DNA from: Candidatus Proelusimicrobium volucris
Lineage (GTDB): Bacteria > Elusimicrobiota > Elusimicrobia > Elusimicrobiales > Elusimicrobiaceae
Direction of reading: 5' to 3'
NCBI GenBank assembly: GCA_944324665.1
Contig: CALUXD010000001.1
Location: 1 to 64,000 of the forward strand
Length of the DNA stretch: 64,000 nucleotides
Shown here: positions 52,766 through 60,224 of the stretch, one piece after another
Layout: every line of letters begins with the position of its first letter
Numbering within the stretch: position 1 is the stretch's first letter
Made by a program: the position numbers and the translations under genes
Notes under the pieces: generated by a model
What the model was told of the DNA's origin: nothing
Databases searched by the model: none
Seen by the model: the letters and a program-made list of their open reading frames with translations, nothing else

Positions 52766-53634
52766 AAGCCCTCGGCGTCGCAGTTTAAAAGATAATCGCC
52801 GTAAGGGGTGCCCTTCATTCCCTCGGCGCGCTTGAGCAGAGCGGCGCGGTCTATCCAGCCCTTTTCAAAGGCGATAGCCTCAAGGCAGGCCGTCTTTATG
52901 CCTTGGCGGGCTTCTATGCTCTCTATAAAAGTGGAGGCTTTGATCAGATCCTCGTGCGTACCGGTATCAAGCCAGGCTATGCCGCGCTCCATAAAATTAA
53001 CACGCATAAGGCCTTTTTCCAGATAGGCGTTATTGATGTCCGTTATTTCAAGCTCGCCGCGCGCCGAAAACTTAAGCCCGCGCGCTATTTGCGATACTTG
53101 GCTATCGTAAAAGTACAAACCCGTTACCGCCCAGGGCGAGGCCGGCTTTGAAGGCTTCTCCGTTATCCTCGTCGGCTTGCCTTTATCGTCAAAGCCTATG
53201 ACGCCGTAAGCCGCGGGATTGACTACCCGGGAAGCGAAAATCTCCGCCCCCTCTTCAAGCGCCGACGCCCGCAAGAGCATTTCTTCCAAGCCAGAACCGT
53301 AAAAGATATTATCGCCCAATATCAAAGCGACATTATCGCCTGCGATAAAATCCTGCGCCAAAATAAAAGCCTGCGCTATACCTTTGGGCTGTGGCTGTTC
53401 TATATAGGTAAAATTGAGGCCCAGTTCCCGCCCATCGCCAAAAAGCGCTTTGAAAGCGGGCAAATCTCTCGGGGTGGAAATAAGCGCGATATCCCTTATG
53501 CCCGCAAGCATCAGCACCGAAAGCGGATAATAAACCATCGGCTTGTCATAAACGGGAATAAGCTGTTTTGACACCGCGAAAGTCGCCGGGAACAGACGGC
53601 TGCCCGTTCCGCCGGCAAGGATAATGCCCTTCAT
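52756..53634 (-). CDS. rfbA: Glucose-1-phosphate thymidylyltransferase
   Basis: A 292-residue RmlA: MKGIILAGGTGSRLFPAT nucleotide-binding start, KQLIPVYDKPMVYYPLS, LGDNIFYGSGL and the GIAWLDTGTHEDL C-terminal motif. It makes dTDP-glucose, the first step to dTDP-rhamnose for surface polysaccharide. The ATG at 53634 has GGAGG four bases upstream; 27 more codons in frame have no such signal. Confidence 0.95.
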   Translation of the reverse strand: MKGIILAGGTGSRLFPATFAVSKQLIPVYDKPMVYYPLSVLMLAGIRDIALISTPRDLPAFKALFGDGRELGLNFTYIEQPQPKGIAQAFILAQDFIAGDNVALILGDNIFYGSGLEEMLLRASALEEGAEIFASRVVNPAAYGVIGFDDKGKPTRITEKPSKPASPWAVTGLYFYDSQVSQIARGLKFSARGELEITDINNAYLEKGLMRVNFMERGIAWLDTGTHEDLIKASTFIESIEARQGIKTACLEAIAFEKGWIDRAALLKRAEGMKGTPYGDYLLNCDAEGLWK

Positions 53635-53659
53635 ATTTCCTCCGTCATACGATAAAGAG

Positions 53660-53668
53660 ATTATATCA
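53660..53668 (-). promoter_or_regulatory. rfb operon extended -10 promoter
   Basis: Minus-strand TGATATAAT, an extended -10 box, leaves a leader of about 19 bases containing GGAGG. The -35 region is poor. Confidence 0.5.
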
Positions 53669-53738
53669 TAAAAAACAATGCGGAAAAGTACGCGGAAGCT
53701 GTTTTTTCGGCGCAATATTTATACGGATTTACCGAGCC

Positions 53739-53758
53739 TATACAAATGCATTTGTATA
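53739..53758. promoter_or_regulatory. Perfect 20-bp palindrome before tRNA-Arg(CCG)
   Basis: TATACAAATGCATTTGTATA is a perfect inverted repeat centred 32 bases before the tRNA. It overlaps where a -35 box would sit for TAAAAT at 53765-53770. Confidence 0.6.
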
Positions 53759-53779
53759 AAATGGTAAAATTGAATAAAA

Positions 53780-53854
53780 GCGCCCATAGTTCAATGGATA
53801 GAATAGCGGCCTCCGAAGCCGTTGGTGCAGGTTCGATTCCCGCTGGGCGCACCA
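53780..53854 (+). tRNA. tRNA-Arg(CCG)
   Basis: A 75-base cloverleaf with encoded CCA. Acceptor GCGCCCA / TGGGCGC, D arm TAGTTCAATGGATAGAATA, anticodon loop CTCCGAA with anticodon CCG (reads CGG), T arm GCAGG-TTCGATT-CCCGC. A leftward reading frame over it is spurious. Confidence 0.95.
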
Positions 53855-53860
53855 GTTTTA

Positions 53861-53892
53861 AAGGCGCTTACTAAAAGCGCCTTCTTTGTTTT
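53861..53892 (+). terminator. tRNA-Arg(CCG) terminator
   Basis: AAGGCGCTT / AAGCGCCTT with a 5-base loop, then a T-rich tail. Confidence 0.8.
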
Positions 53893-53910
53893 AATCCGCT
53901 TTTACCCAGG

Positions 53911-53940
53911 TTGACAAATACTAATATAAAATAATAATAT
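53911..53940 (+). promoter_or_regulatory. Promoter upstream of the CRISPR array (first of two)
   Basis: Perfect TTGACA (53911-53916), 18-bp spacer and TAATAT (53935-53940), reading into the array in the crRNA sense. Confidence 0.5.
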
Positions 53941-53952
53941 TGCTATAGCTAT

Positions 53953-53982
53953 TTGACAATTTATCTTTCATACTGTCATAAC
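53953..53982 (+). promoter_or_regulatory. Promoter upstream of the CRISPR array (second)
   Basis: Perfect TTGACA (53953-53958), 18-bp spacer and CATAAC (53977-53982), ending 17 bases before the first repeat. Confidence 0.4.
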
Positions 53983-53999
53983 AATATTTGAAACATATC

Positions 54000-55552
54000 A
54001 CCTTGACAGGACTGAAAAAACAGATTTGTTTCAATACACGGAAACCCTTAAAGCAAACCTCGTTAGTTTTGACAGGACTGAAAAAACAGATTTGTTTCAA
54101 TATAATATACATAAAATATAACCATGCTCTTGTTTTGACAGGACTGAAAAAACAGATTTGTTTCAATAAGGACGAGCTTTTTCGCATATGGGTTTTGGTT
54201 TTGACAGGACTGAAAAAACAGATTTGTTTCAATGCCAATCCTGAGCCGCTGAAATGTTGTCAGGTTTTGACAGGACTGAAAAAACAGATTTGTTTCAATA
54301 TTGTTCGGCTTCCTAACATTTGGCAAAAAGTTTTGACAGGACTGAAAAAACAGATTTGTTTCAATAATAACAATCTTCCAACAGCCTGAAGAATTAGTTT
54401 TGACAGGACTGAAAAAACAGATTTGTTTCAATTAATGGACCAACACGCAGAACAAATGAAGAGTTTTGACAGGACTGAAAAAACAGATTTGTTTCAATAT
54501 AATAATCCGCTGTAATAGTATCGGAAGTTTTGACAGGACTGAAAAAACAGATTTGTTTCAATGAAATGGACGGGCAAATTGTAGGTATTAATGTTTTGAC
54601 AGGACTGAAAAAACAGATTTGTTTCAATTACTTTTGGTTTGTACCTTACAGACTATGTGTTTTGACAGGACTGAAAAAACAGATTTGTTTCAATAAAAAG
54701 AAAGAAGCCCCGAAACCCGAGCCTGTTTTGACAGGACTGAAAAAACAGATTTGTTTCAATATCGCAGGTCTTGTACTTTCCGAAACCCCGGTTTTGACAG
54801 GACTGAAAAAACAGATTTGTTTCAATAGATATTTAATGCAAGGCGCAAATCCTTGTGTTTTGACAGGACTGAAAAAACAGATTTGTTTCAATCTAAATGA
54901 CCTTATAATATTATAGACCTTAGTTTTGACAGGACTGAAAAAACAGATTTGTTTCAATCCGGCCCTTTGCGTGGTTAGTGGAGGTTTAGTTTTGACAGGA
55001 CTGAAAAAACAGATTTGTTTCAATTGTTGTATTTTGAGAGTAATCACAAAGCCAGTTTTGACAGGACTGAAAAAACAGATTTGTTTCAATCTTAAAATAT
55101 CGGATATGCCGGTAATGCCAGTTTTGACAGGACTGAAAAAACAGATTTGTTTCAATCCATATCAGAAGCATATAATCAAGGCTTAAGTTTTGACAGGACT
55201 GAAAAAACAGATTTGTTTCAATTCCATTTCCCATTTGGTTTTTTCTATTTGAGTTTTGACAGGACTGAAAAAACAGATTTGTTTCAATCACTAAGAGAAG
55301 ATTTCGACGACGCTACAAGTTTTGACAGGACTGAAAAAACAGATTTGTTTCAATCTACATCTTTATATCCTACTACTTCATTTGGTTTTGACAGGACTGA
55401 AAAAACAGATTTGTTTCAATATACGGAGGGCAATAGCGCAAGCAAGTACGGTTTTGACAGGACTGAAAAAACAGATTTGTTTCAATTTGGCTCGTAAAAA
55501 TCCGCACGATGCCCGAGTTTTGACAGGACTGAAAAAACAGATTTGTTTCAAT
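54000..55552 (+). CRISPR. Type II-C CRISPR array, 24 repeats and 23 spacers
   Basis: The 36-base repeat starts GTTTTGACAGGACTG and ends GATTTGTTTCAAT. Twenty-three copies look identical; the leftmost (54000-54035) differs in its first three bases. Spacers are 30 bases except one of 31 (54366-54396) and one of 28 (54499-54526). Repeats starting GTTTT and ending in AAT are typical of the crRNA sense in type II, so the plus strand is crRNA-like. The anti-repeat at 55598 on the same strand agrees. All spacers are different by eye. Transcription converges on the cas operon. Apparent reading frames across the array are repeat artefacts. Confidence 0.98.
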
Positions 55553-55556
55553 AGCA

Positions 55557-55585
55557 TTGTATAGATAACAACTGTATTTTATACT
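55557..55585 (+). promoter_or_regulatory. tracrRNA promoter
   Basis: TTGTAT (55557-55562), exactly 17 bp, then TATACT (55580-55585). Transcription would start near 55592, at the edge of the anti-repeat. Confidence 0.6.
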
Positions 55586-55591
55586 TTATCC

Positions 55592-55683
55592 GTTTTATTT
55601 TCAGTTATGTCTTAACACAGGAAAGGAAATCGTACCTCTGTAAGAATAATCTTATACGTAAGGTTAACCTTTCAACCTTTTAG
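55592..55683 (+). ncRNA. Predicted tracrRNA
   Basis: The segment TTTTCAGTTATGTCTTAAC (55598-55616) pairs with the first 19 bases of the crRNA repeat with 15 Watson-Crick pairs, one G-U and three mismatches, leaving a small internal bulge as in known anti-repeat duplexes. Downstream are hairpins ACAG/CTGT with inner AGG/CCT (55617-55642), TGTAAGA/TCTTATA (55639-55656) and AAGGTT/AACCTT (55660-55679) followed by a short T run. A promoter with ideal spacing precedes it. It lies between array and cas2, in the array direction, where no protein gene fits. The 3' end is uncertain; it could run to about 55700. Confidence 0.75.
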
Positions 55684-55702
55684 TATGAAAGATATTTTGT
55701 CT

Positions 55703-56029
55703 TTACCAAAATTGCAGCTGCTCACCTAAATTATCATCCTTGTTGATTTGGCGCCTTTTTTTAGTTTCAGCGGCGCTTATTGTAATGCTGGCCTTCCATT
55801 GGGCATCCGTTATAAAAAAGCATTGGATATTGCCTGTTGTAGGGCTGATTATTTTTAGGTTATGAATGGCGGAATCTTTCTTTTCCGTACTTATGGCATT
55901 CTTGGCATAGACGGAATACTGCAACATTAAAAAGCCGCTGTCCAAAAGAGCATGGCGGAAGCGGGCGGCCTCCCGGCGTTCTTCTTTTGTATCGGTGGGT
56001 AAGTCAAAAAGAACTATCAGCCAACCCAT
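55703..56029 (-). CDS. cas2: CRISPR-associated endonuclease Cas2
   Basis: A 108-residue Cas2: MGWLIVLFDLPTDTKEER with the metal-binding Asp in the FDLP strand, followed by FRHALLDSGFLMLQYSVYAK. With Cas1 it integrates new spacers. The ATG at 56029 has AAGGAG ten bases upstream, so I prefer it to a TTG at 56062 that would overlap cas1. It is the last gene of cas9-cas1-cas2 and ends 20 bases from the predicted tracrRNA end, facing it. Confidence 0.93.
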   Translation of the reverse strand: MGWLIVLFDLPTDTKEERREAARFRHALLDSGFLMLQYSVYAKNAISTEKKDSAIHNLKIISPTTGNIQCFFITDAQWKASITISAAETKKRRQINKDDNLGEQLQFW

Positions 56030-56051
56030 ATAATATTTGCTCCTTGGGCAA

Positions 56052-56993
56052 TTACTCCTCAAAAGAAACTCCTCTCAAAGACGGCAGTTTTATGTATTTG
56101 GTATCCCCGTATTTATAGGCCTTGCTTATGGAACTTACATAAAAATCAACCGCGGAGGGAAGGCTTAACTTCCTGGCAGAAGATATATCTATCCTCGCTT
56201 TAAGCAGATCTTTGGCACAATGCTTGACGAAGGTTTCTATCTTCATACGGGGATTGTCTTTATGATAGCGCAGCAATATATAATCGCAGAATGGACGCAG
56301 TGGCTCTATCAAATCGTAAACCAGCGGCGCACTTCTAAAGCGATAGCGGTGATATATCCCCAATACGGGGCTTAGGCCGTGTATCAAAATGCTCCTGTGC
56401 ACCAAGGCTGACATTACAGCATAACAATAATTAAGCATACCGTTTATCGGGTTTTCGGCATTTTGATATTCCCTTTTCTTGGGGGCGTTTTTACCGAAAG
56501 ATTTAAAAAATATCTTCCAATAATGGCGGGCGATATTGCCTTCCGCCAAGTCCGATTTCTCCAGATAGCGCCATATTTTATGTTCTTTGCACAAGGCGTC
56601 AAGAAGGCAGGCCTGGTTTTCGCTTTTAGCCCTAAGAATAATATTCCATAAAGCCGCCCTAAAATAGGGTGGCATATTCATTTGAGTTTCAAATATTTCA
56701 TTATGGACTATTCTGTGCAAACCGATACTGTATCCTATCGGCTTATAGGAAGAATCACAATGCATTATAACGGCATTATTTTCTATAAGGCGAGAGAAAC
56801 TCTCCCCAGAAAAGGACACACCCCTCGCCGCTATTATTACGGCCAAAATATCGCAGAGAGGAAGCCTCTTTTCCGTTTTATCCGGCAAAGTACATACCAG
56901 GCAGCCCCTGTCTATACCTATAAAGCTGCCGTGGTTTAATATATGCACAATATGAGTTGTAATATTTACCCCCTTTCTTTGTAGGCTTTGCAA
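56052..56993 (-). CDS. cas1: CRISPR-associated integrase Cas1 (type II)
   Basis: Cas1 of up to 313 residues with the usual type II layout: an N-terminal beta domain and a helical catalytic domain with PINGMLNYCYAVMSALVH, LSPVLGIYHRYRF and YDLIEPLRPFCDY, which carry the Glu-His-Glu metal ligands. The start is uncertain. TTG at 56993 overlaps cas9 by 28 bases and has GGAGGA too close to it. Homology begins near TTHIVHILNHG, where an ATT codon (56961-56963) lies two bases after the cas9 stop with AAAGGGGG well spaced. No ATG is available. Confidence 0.93.
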   Translation of the reverse strand: MQSLQRKGVNITTHIVHILNHGSFIGIDRGCLVCTLPDKTEKRLPLCDILAVIIAARGVSFSGESFSRLIENNAVIMHCDSSYKPIGYSIGLHRIVHNEIFETQMNMPPYFRAALWNIILRAKSENQACLLDALCKEHKIWRYLEKSDLAEGNIARHYWKIFFKSFGKNAPKKREYQNAENPINGMLNYCYAVMSALVHRSILIHGLSPVLGIYHRYRFRSAPLVYDLIEPLRPFCDYILLRYHKDNPRMKIETFVKHCAKDLLKARIDISSARKLSLPSAVDFYVSSISKAYKYGDTKYIKLPSLRGVSFEE

Positions 56994-59900
56994 TCCTCCA
57001 ATAGACGTTTTAATGAAACTGCATATTTTACCCCAGAAACTAATGCTGTTAAAAATACATCACCTCCGGAAATAGTATTAAGTTTATATTTACCGGGTTT
57101 TATAGCGCAAGGTATTCTTTTTGACTTTTTATCTTCCGTTTTTATTATTTTTCTGGCATCTTCGGTTCCATTGGGAAGGCATAATGTAATACCGGTACTC
57201 CAAAATAATACTTTGCCGTATTTTTCCTTGCCGTCCTTAAGTTTGGCGCTTAAACTGTCAAAGGGATACACCTGTTCCACAACCCATTTTTTGCCGTTAT
57301 TGTAGATTATCTGCCCCAAATTACCCTCTTTAGGCATAAAATACTGCCCCGGCATCTTGCCCATAGCCTTATATTCGCCTATGGCTTTTTTGTAGGTGCC
57401 GTCCTCATTTAACACTTCCGACTTTTTAAAGGCTCTGGAAGCTGTCATAGATATTTTATATACCGGAGTATTACCCGCCACTCTGAAATCGCGCAGGAAA
57501 GATTCCCACTCTTCCTGCGACGGAGAAGAATTGAGCTTTTCTTCAAACTCTTTCTTTACTGACAAATCAAAAATATTTTTAACGTTCTTTTTAGCGTCGG
57601 CAAGTTTCTTAAATTGGTCTGCCAGCGAAGTATTAAAACGAGTTGTCATATAATATTTAACTTCTTTCCCCTCTTGGCGGGCCCGTAAGGCATACACAGT
57701 TTCCCTAAGGAGAGGAGGCTTGCTCTTGAGCTCTATCGGAAAAACTTTATCCAACGCTTCGGAATAAAAGGGCGGTTTTTGGGCAAAATCCGGCAATACT
57801 ATTTTGCCTTTTTCATTATATTTAACTTCCCGCGCTAAGGATATTACCAGGGCGTCCAAAGCGTGGTGGCGTTTATTGGCGCGGTTCTTCTCGTCAAGTT
57901 TGCCGCTTAAATATAGTTTTTGATATTCCTCTTTGTTCAAATCTTGGTGCAACAAACGATTAAGATTGTACTGAGCGCGGATTTTGGCAGTGAGTCCGCC
58001 AGTACAGACATACATTTTTCTTAAATCGCCTGACGTTTGCTCCCCCCAGCCGAAGTAGAGGCTTATTATTTTTTGCGCCAGTTTTTCTATGTATCTGGTA
58101 GCTTGGAGGTCATTTCTTTTCTTTTCCAGCTCCACTGCTTTATCGGAGGTCAGTAAATCCAATTTAAGGGAAGAAGTAATCCCCGCCTTTTTTAAATTCT
58201 CCTGATATTCCGCCCATAAAGCGCGGTCGGCAAAAAGCCACTCGTATGGCGTTTTATTGCCTTTCCTATTTTGGTTTAACTCCCTAGAGGTAAGCACCTT
58301 GTTTACAAAACTGTCGGCCCCGCCGCGCGATATAGGGACGATATGGTCCACGTCATAGGCGTCAAGCTCCTGCGGGATTATGGTTCTGTTCTCGTTAAAG
58401 ACATTGTATATATCAATCCCTTTTTGCAATCTGAAAAGTTTCATTTTCTCCAAATTGCCGCTTTCGCGCGAAACGCTTAAACCATATTTTATACACTCGT
58501 CATAGGCCTCGAGATTGTTTTTAAAATTCTCTTGGTTTACTTTCTCAAGAAGGCGTTTTTCTTCCTCACCGATAAACTCGTCCCGGCCGATTTCAAGTAT
58601 GCAATAATCCGGGGCTCCGTATCTTTCGCTCAAAGTTTTAAGCCGCCCCAGCAAAAGAGTTAAGCGGCTGCGAACAATAGCATTGCTTATGGAAGATAAA
58701 ATATTATCTATCTTTTCCATACGCTGTTCTTTGGTTAAATTTTTATTTTCTTCTCTTTCATCAAGGATATGGATTTTGTACCAGTCGTTGGGCATTTTGA
58801 GTAGGAAATTATAGTCCTCCTTCACGAGGCCTTTGTTTATATCGCTGTTGCTGATATTCTCCGTAAGTTCCAAATAAAAATCGTGCGGATTCTTGCCGGA
58901 AAGTATCAGCTCTTTCAATATTCTTAAAGCGGGGCGGCAAAAGCGGCTGCGCCCGCTATCTTTGGGAGCGGGTATTTTTTCGTGCCCCTCAAGCATTAAA
59001 TAGCCTTTGGCATTAAGATATTTTTTTATTGCGCCTTTATCTACGAAATTGGCGTGAGAAGAGCCGTCAAACAATTTGCTTTTATGCTCGTCAAAAAGCT
59101 CTTTTACTTCCTCAAAATCAAAAGAGCCTATTTCGTCGCCTTTGATAAATCTAAAATTCTTTAAAGCCATTAAAAGCCTGACTTCTTTGCTCAACGGTGT
59201 TTCCGATTTGCAAACATTAAGCCTCGGTATTAAACAGCATTTGGATATAATTCTATTGTCAAAGCGGGGCGTTTTTTGGCCAAGTATTCCTTCAGTTTCA
59301 TATTTCCTTTTTGAAGGATCTTTGACTGCGGCATAAGGCTTAGCGTTAGAACCGTATAAAATATAATCCGTATTTGGAAGATTGGGATAGAACTTCCTCG
59401 CATTTTCCAAAAGCAGGCGAAGTTCTTTTTCCACCATTTCCCTAGGAGCAACGATTTGCCCGCGCCCCTCTTTATTGCGGGCATTTCCGGGGCAGGAGGA
59501 AAGTCTTAAATTAAATTTATTGTCTTTATAATCCCATAACCCCATTTTGAAGGCTTCATAATAACAAGGCAGGCAATATTCTTGGGGAAGGCTTTTTGTA
59601 ATTTCTTCAATATAGAGTTTGGAGGCTTTTATATCTTCTTCATCCTTATCCCCTTTGCCCCACTCTACATTAGCGTCGTAACCACGGTGCTGGAACGATG
59701 ACCATACCGCCTTAAAAATCTGCCACCCGGCAAGTTTTTTGCCTTGAACAAGCATAATCCTCAGCAAGGCGGAATTGTAGATAGTTTCATCGCCTTTTTG
59801 AGGGAACTCCCTAAGCATATTAGGGCCGCAGTCAAATACATAATTGCCGTATTTGTCTTTGCGGATATTGCCGCCGGGGATATCCAAGCCCGCCTCTATT

Positions 59901-60097
59901 GCTATTTTTATCCACCAAGCTTCCCGCGCTTTGTGCGAAAGACGCGTCCTATAAGCCCTGCGCTGTTTTCTTATTTCTTCAAGAGAAGCGAACTTGCTGT
60001 CTATCAAAAGGCTTTGCAAATGCAAAACATTTTCCTTTTCCCTTACACACTCGCCTATACTGCCGCTGCCCAAATCGAAAGAAAAAACTTTACCCAT
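56966..60097 (-). CDS. cas9: Type II-C Cas9 nuclease
   Basis: A compact Cas9 of 1043 residues. RuvC-I has D8 in FSFDLGSGSIG; the Arg-rich bridge helix is at about 42-60 (IRKQRRAYRTRLSHKAREA). RuvC-II has E502 in CILEIGRDE, the HNH centre is D584-H585 in YDVDHIVPIS with asparagines at 608-610, and RuvC-III has RHHALDAL (H744, H745, D748). All catalytic residues are present, so it should be active. AAGGGGGAT precedes the ATG. Absence of csn2 and cas4 and the size make it II-C. The nucleotide context of the target (PAM) cannot be read from this window. Confidence 0.97.
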   Translation of the reverse strand: MGKVFSFDLGSGSIGECVREKENVLHLQSLLIDSKFASLEEIRKQRRAYRTRLSHKAREAWWIKIAIEAGLDIPGGNIRKDKYGNYVFDCGPNMLREFPQKGDETIYNSALLRIMLVQGKKLAGWQIFKAVWSSFQHRGYDANVEWGKGDKDEEDIKASKLYIEEITKSLPQEYCLPCYYEAFKMGLWDYKDNKFNLRLSSCPGNARNKEGRGQIVAPREMVEKELRLLLENARKFYPNLPNTDYILYGSNAKPYAAVKDPSKRKYETEGILGQKTPRFDNRIISKCCLIPRLNVCKSETPLSKEVRLLMALKNFRFIKGDEIGSFDFEEVKELFDEHKSKLFDGSSHANFVDKGAIKKYLNAKGYLMLEGHEKIPAPKDSGRSRFCRPALRILKELILSGKNPHDFYLELTENISNSDINKGLVKEDYNFLLKMPNDWYKIHILDEREENKNLTKEQRMEKIDNILSSISNAIVRSRLTLLLGRLKTLSERYGAPDYCILEIGRDEFIGEEEKRLLEKVNQENFKNNLEAYDECIKYGLSVSRESGNLEKMKLFRLQKGIDIYNVFNENRTIIPQELDAYDVDHIVPISRGGADSFVNKVLTSRELNQNRKGNKTPYEWLFADRALWAEYQENLKKAGITSSLKLDLLTSDKAVELEKKRNDLQATRYIEKLAQKIISLYFGWGEQTSGDLRKMYVCTGGLTAKIRAQYNLNRLLHQDLNKEEYQKLYLSGKLDEKNRANKRHHALDALVISLAREVKYNEKGKIVLPDFAQKPPFYSEALDKVFPIELKSKPPLLRETVYALRARQEGKEVKYYMTTRFNTSLADQFKKLADAKKNVKNIFDLSVKKEFEEKLNSSPSQEEWESFLRDFRVAGNTPVYKISMTASRAFKKSEVLNEDGTYKKAIGEYKAMGKMPGQYFMPKEGNLGQIIYNNGKKWVVEQVYPFDSLSAKLKDGKEKYGKVLFWSTGITLCLPNGTEDARKIIKTEDKKSKRIPCAIKPGKYKLNTISGGDVFLTALVSGVKYAVSLKRLLEDCKAYKERG

Positions 60098-60162
60098 ATA
60101 AAATCCCCCTTATTTTTAAAACCGAGTAATATAACTATATCAAAATAATTAACACATAAAAT

Positions 60163-60189
60163 AAAAAACCCGCTTTTTAGCGGGTTTTT
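60163..60189 (-). terminator. lysS terminator
   Basis: AACCCGCT / AGCGGGTT with a 4-base loop and a T run on the minus strand, separating lysS from cas9. Confidence 0.85.
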
Positions 60190-60224
60190 CATACTTAAAT
60201 ATTGCTCTCAATCAAACGGAAAAT

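Noticed and set aside
53661-53852. Leftward 63-residue frame containing GIEPAPTASEA
   Set aside because: It is the antisense of tRNA-Arg(CCG), a well-known kind of false protein.
53921-55564. Several reading frames over the CRISPR array on both strands, with a repeated LTGLKKQICFN or LKQICFFSPVKT peptide
   Set aside because: They are translations of the 36-base repeats, which happen to lack stops; the 66-base period is a multiple of three. No start signals.
54000-60097. Idea that the CRISPR locus itself is a new type
   Set aside because: Cas9 with all RuvC and HNH motifs, Cas1, Cas2, 36-base repeats, 30-base spacers and a tracrRNA make it ordinary type II-C; only its details are of interest.
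60104-60143. cas9 promoter TTGATA-17-TTTAAA on the minus strand
   Set aside because: The predicted start would fall inside the ribosome binding site; other -10 boxes upstream lack a good -35. I left it unlisted.
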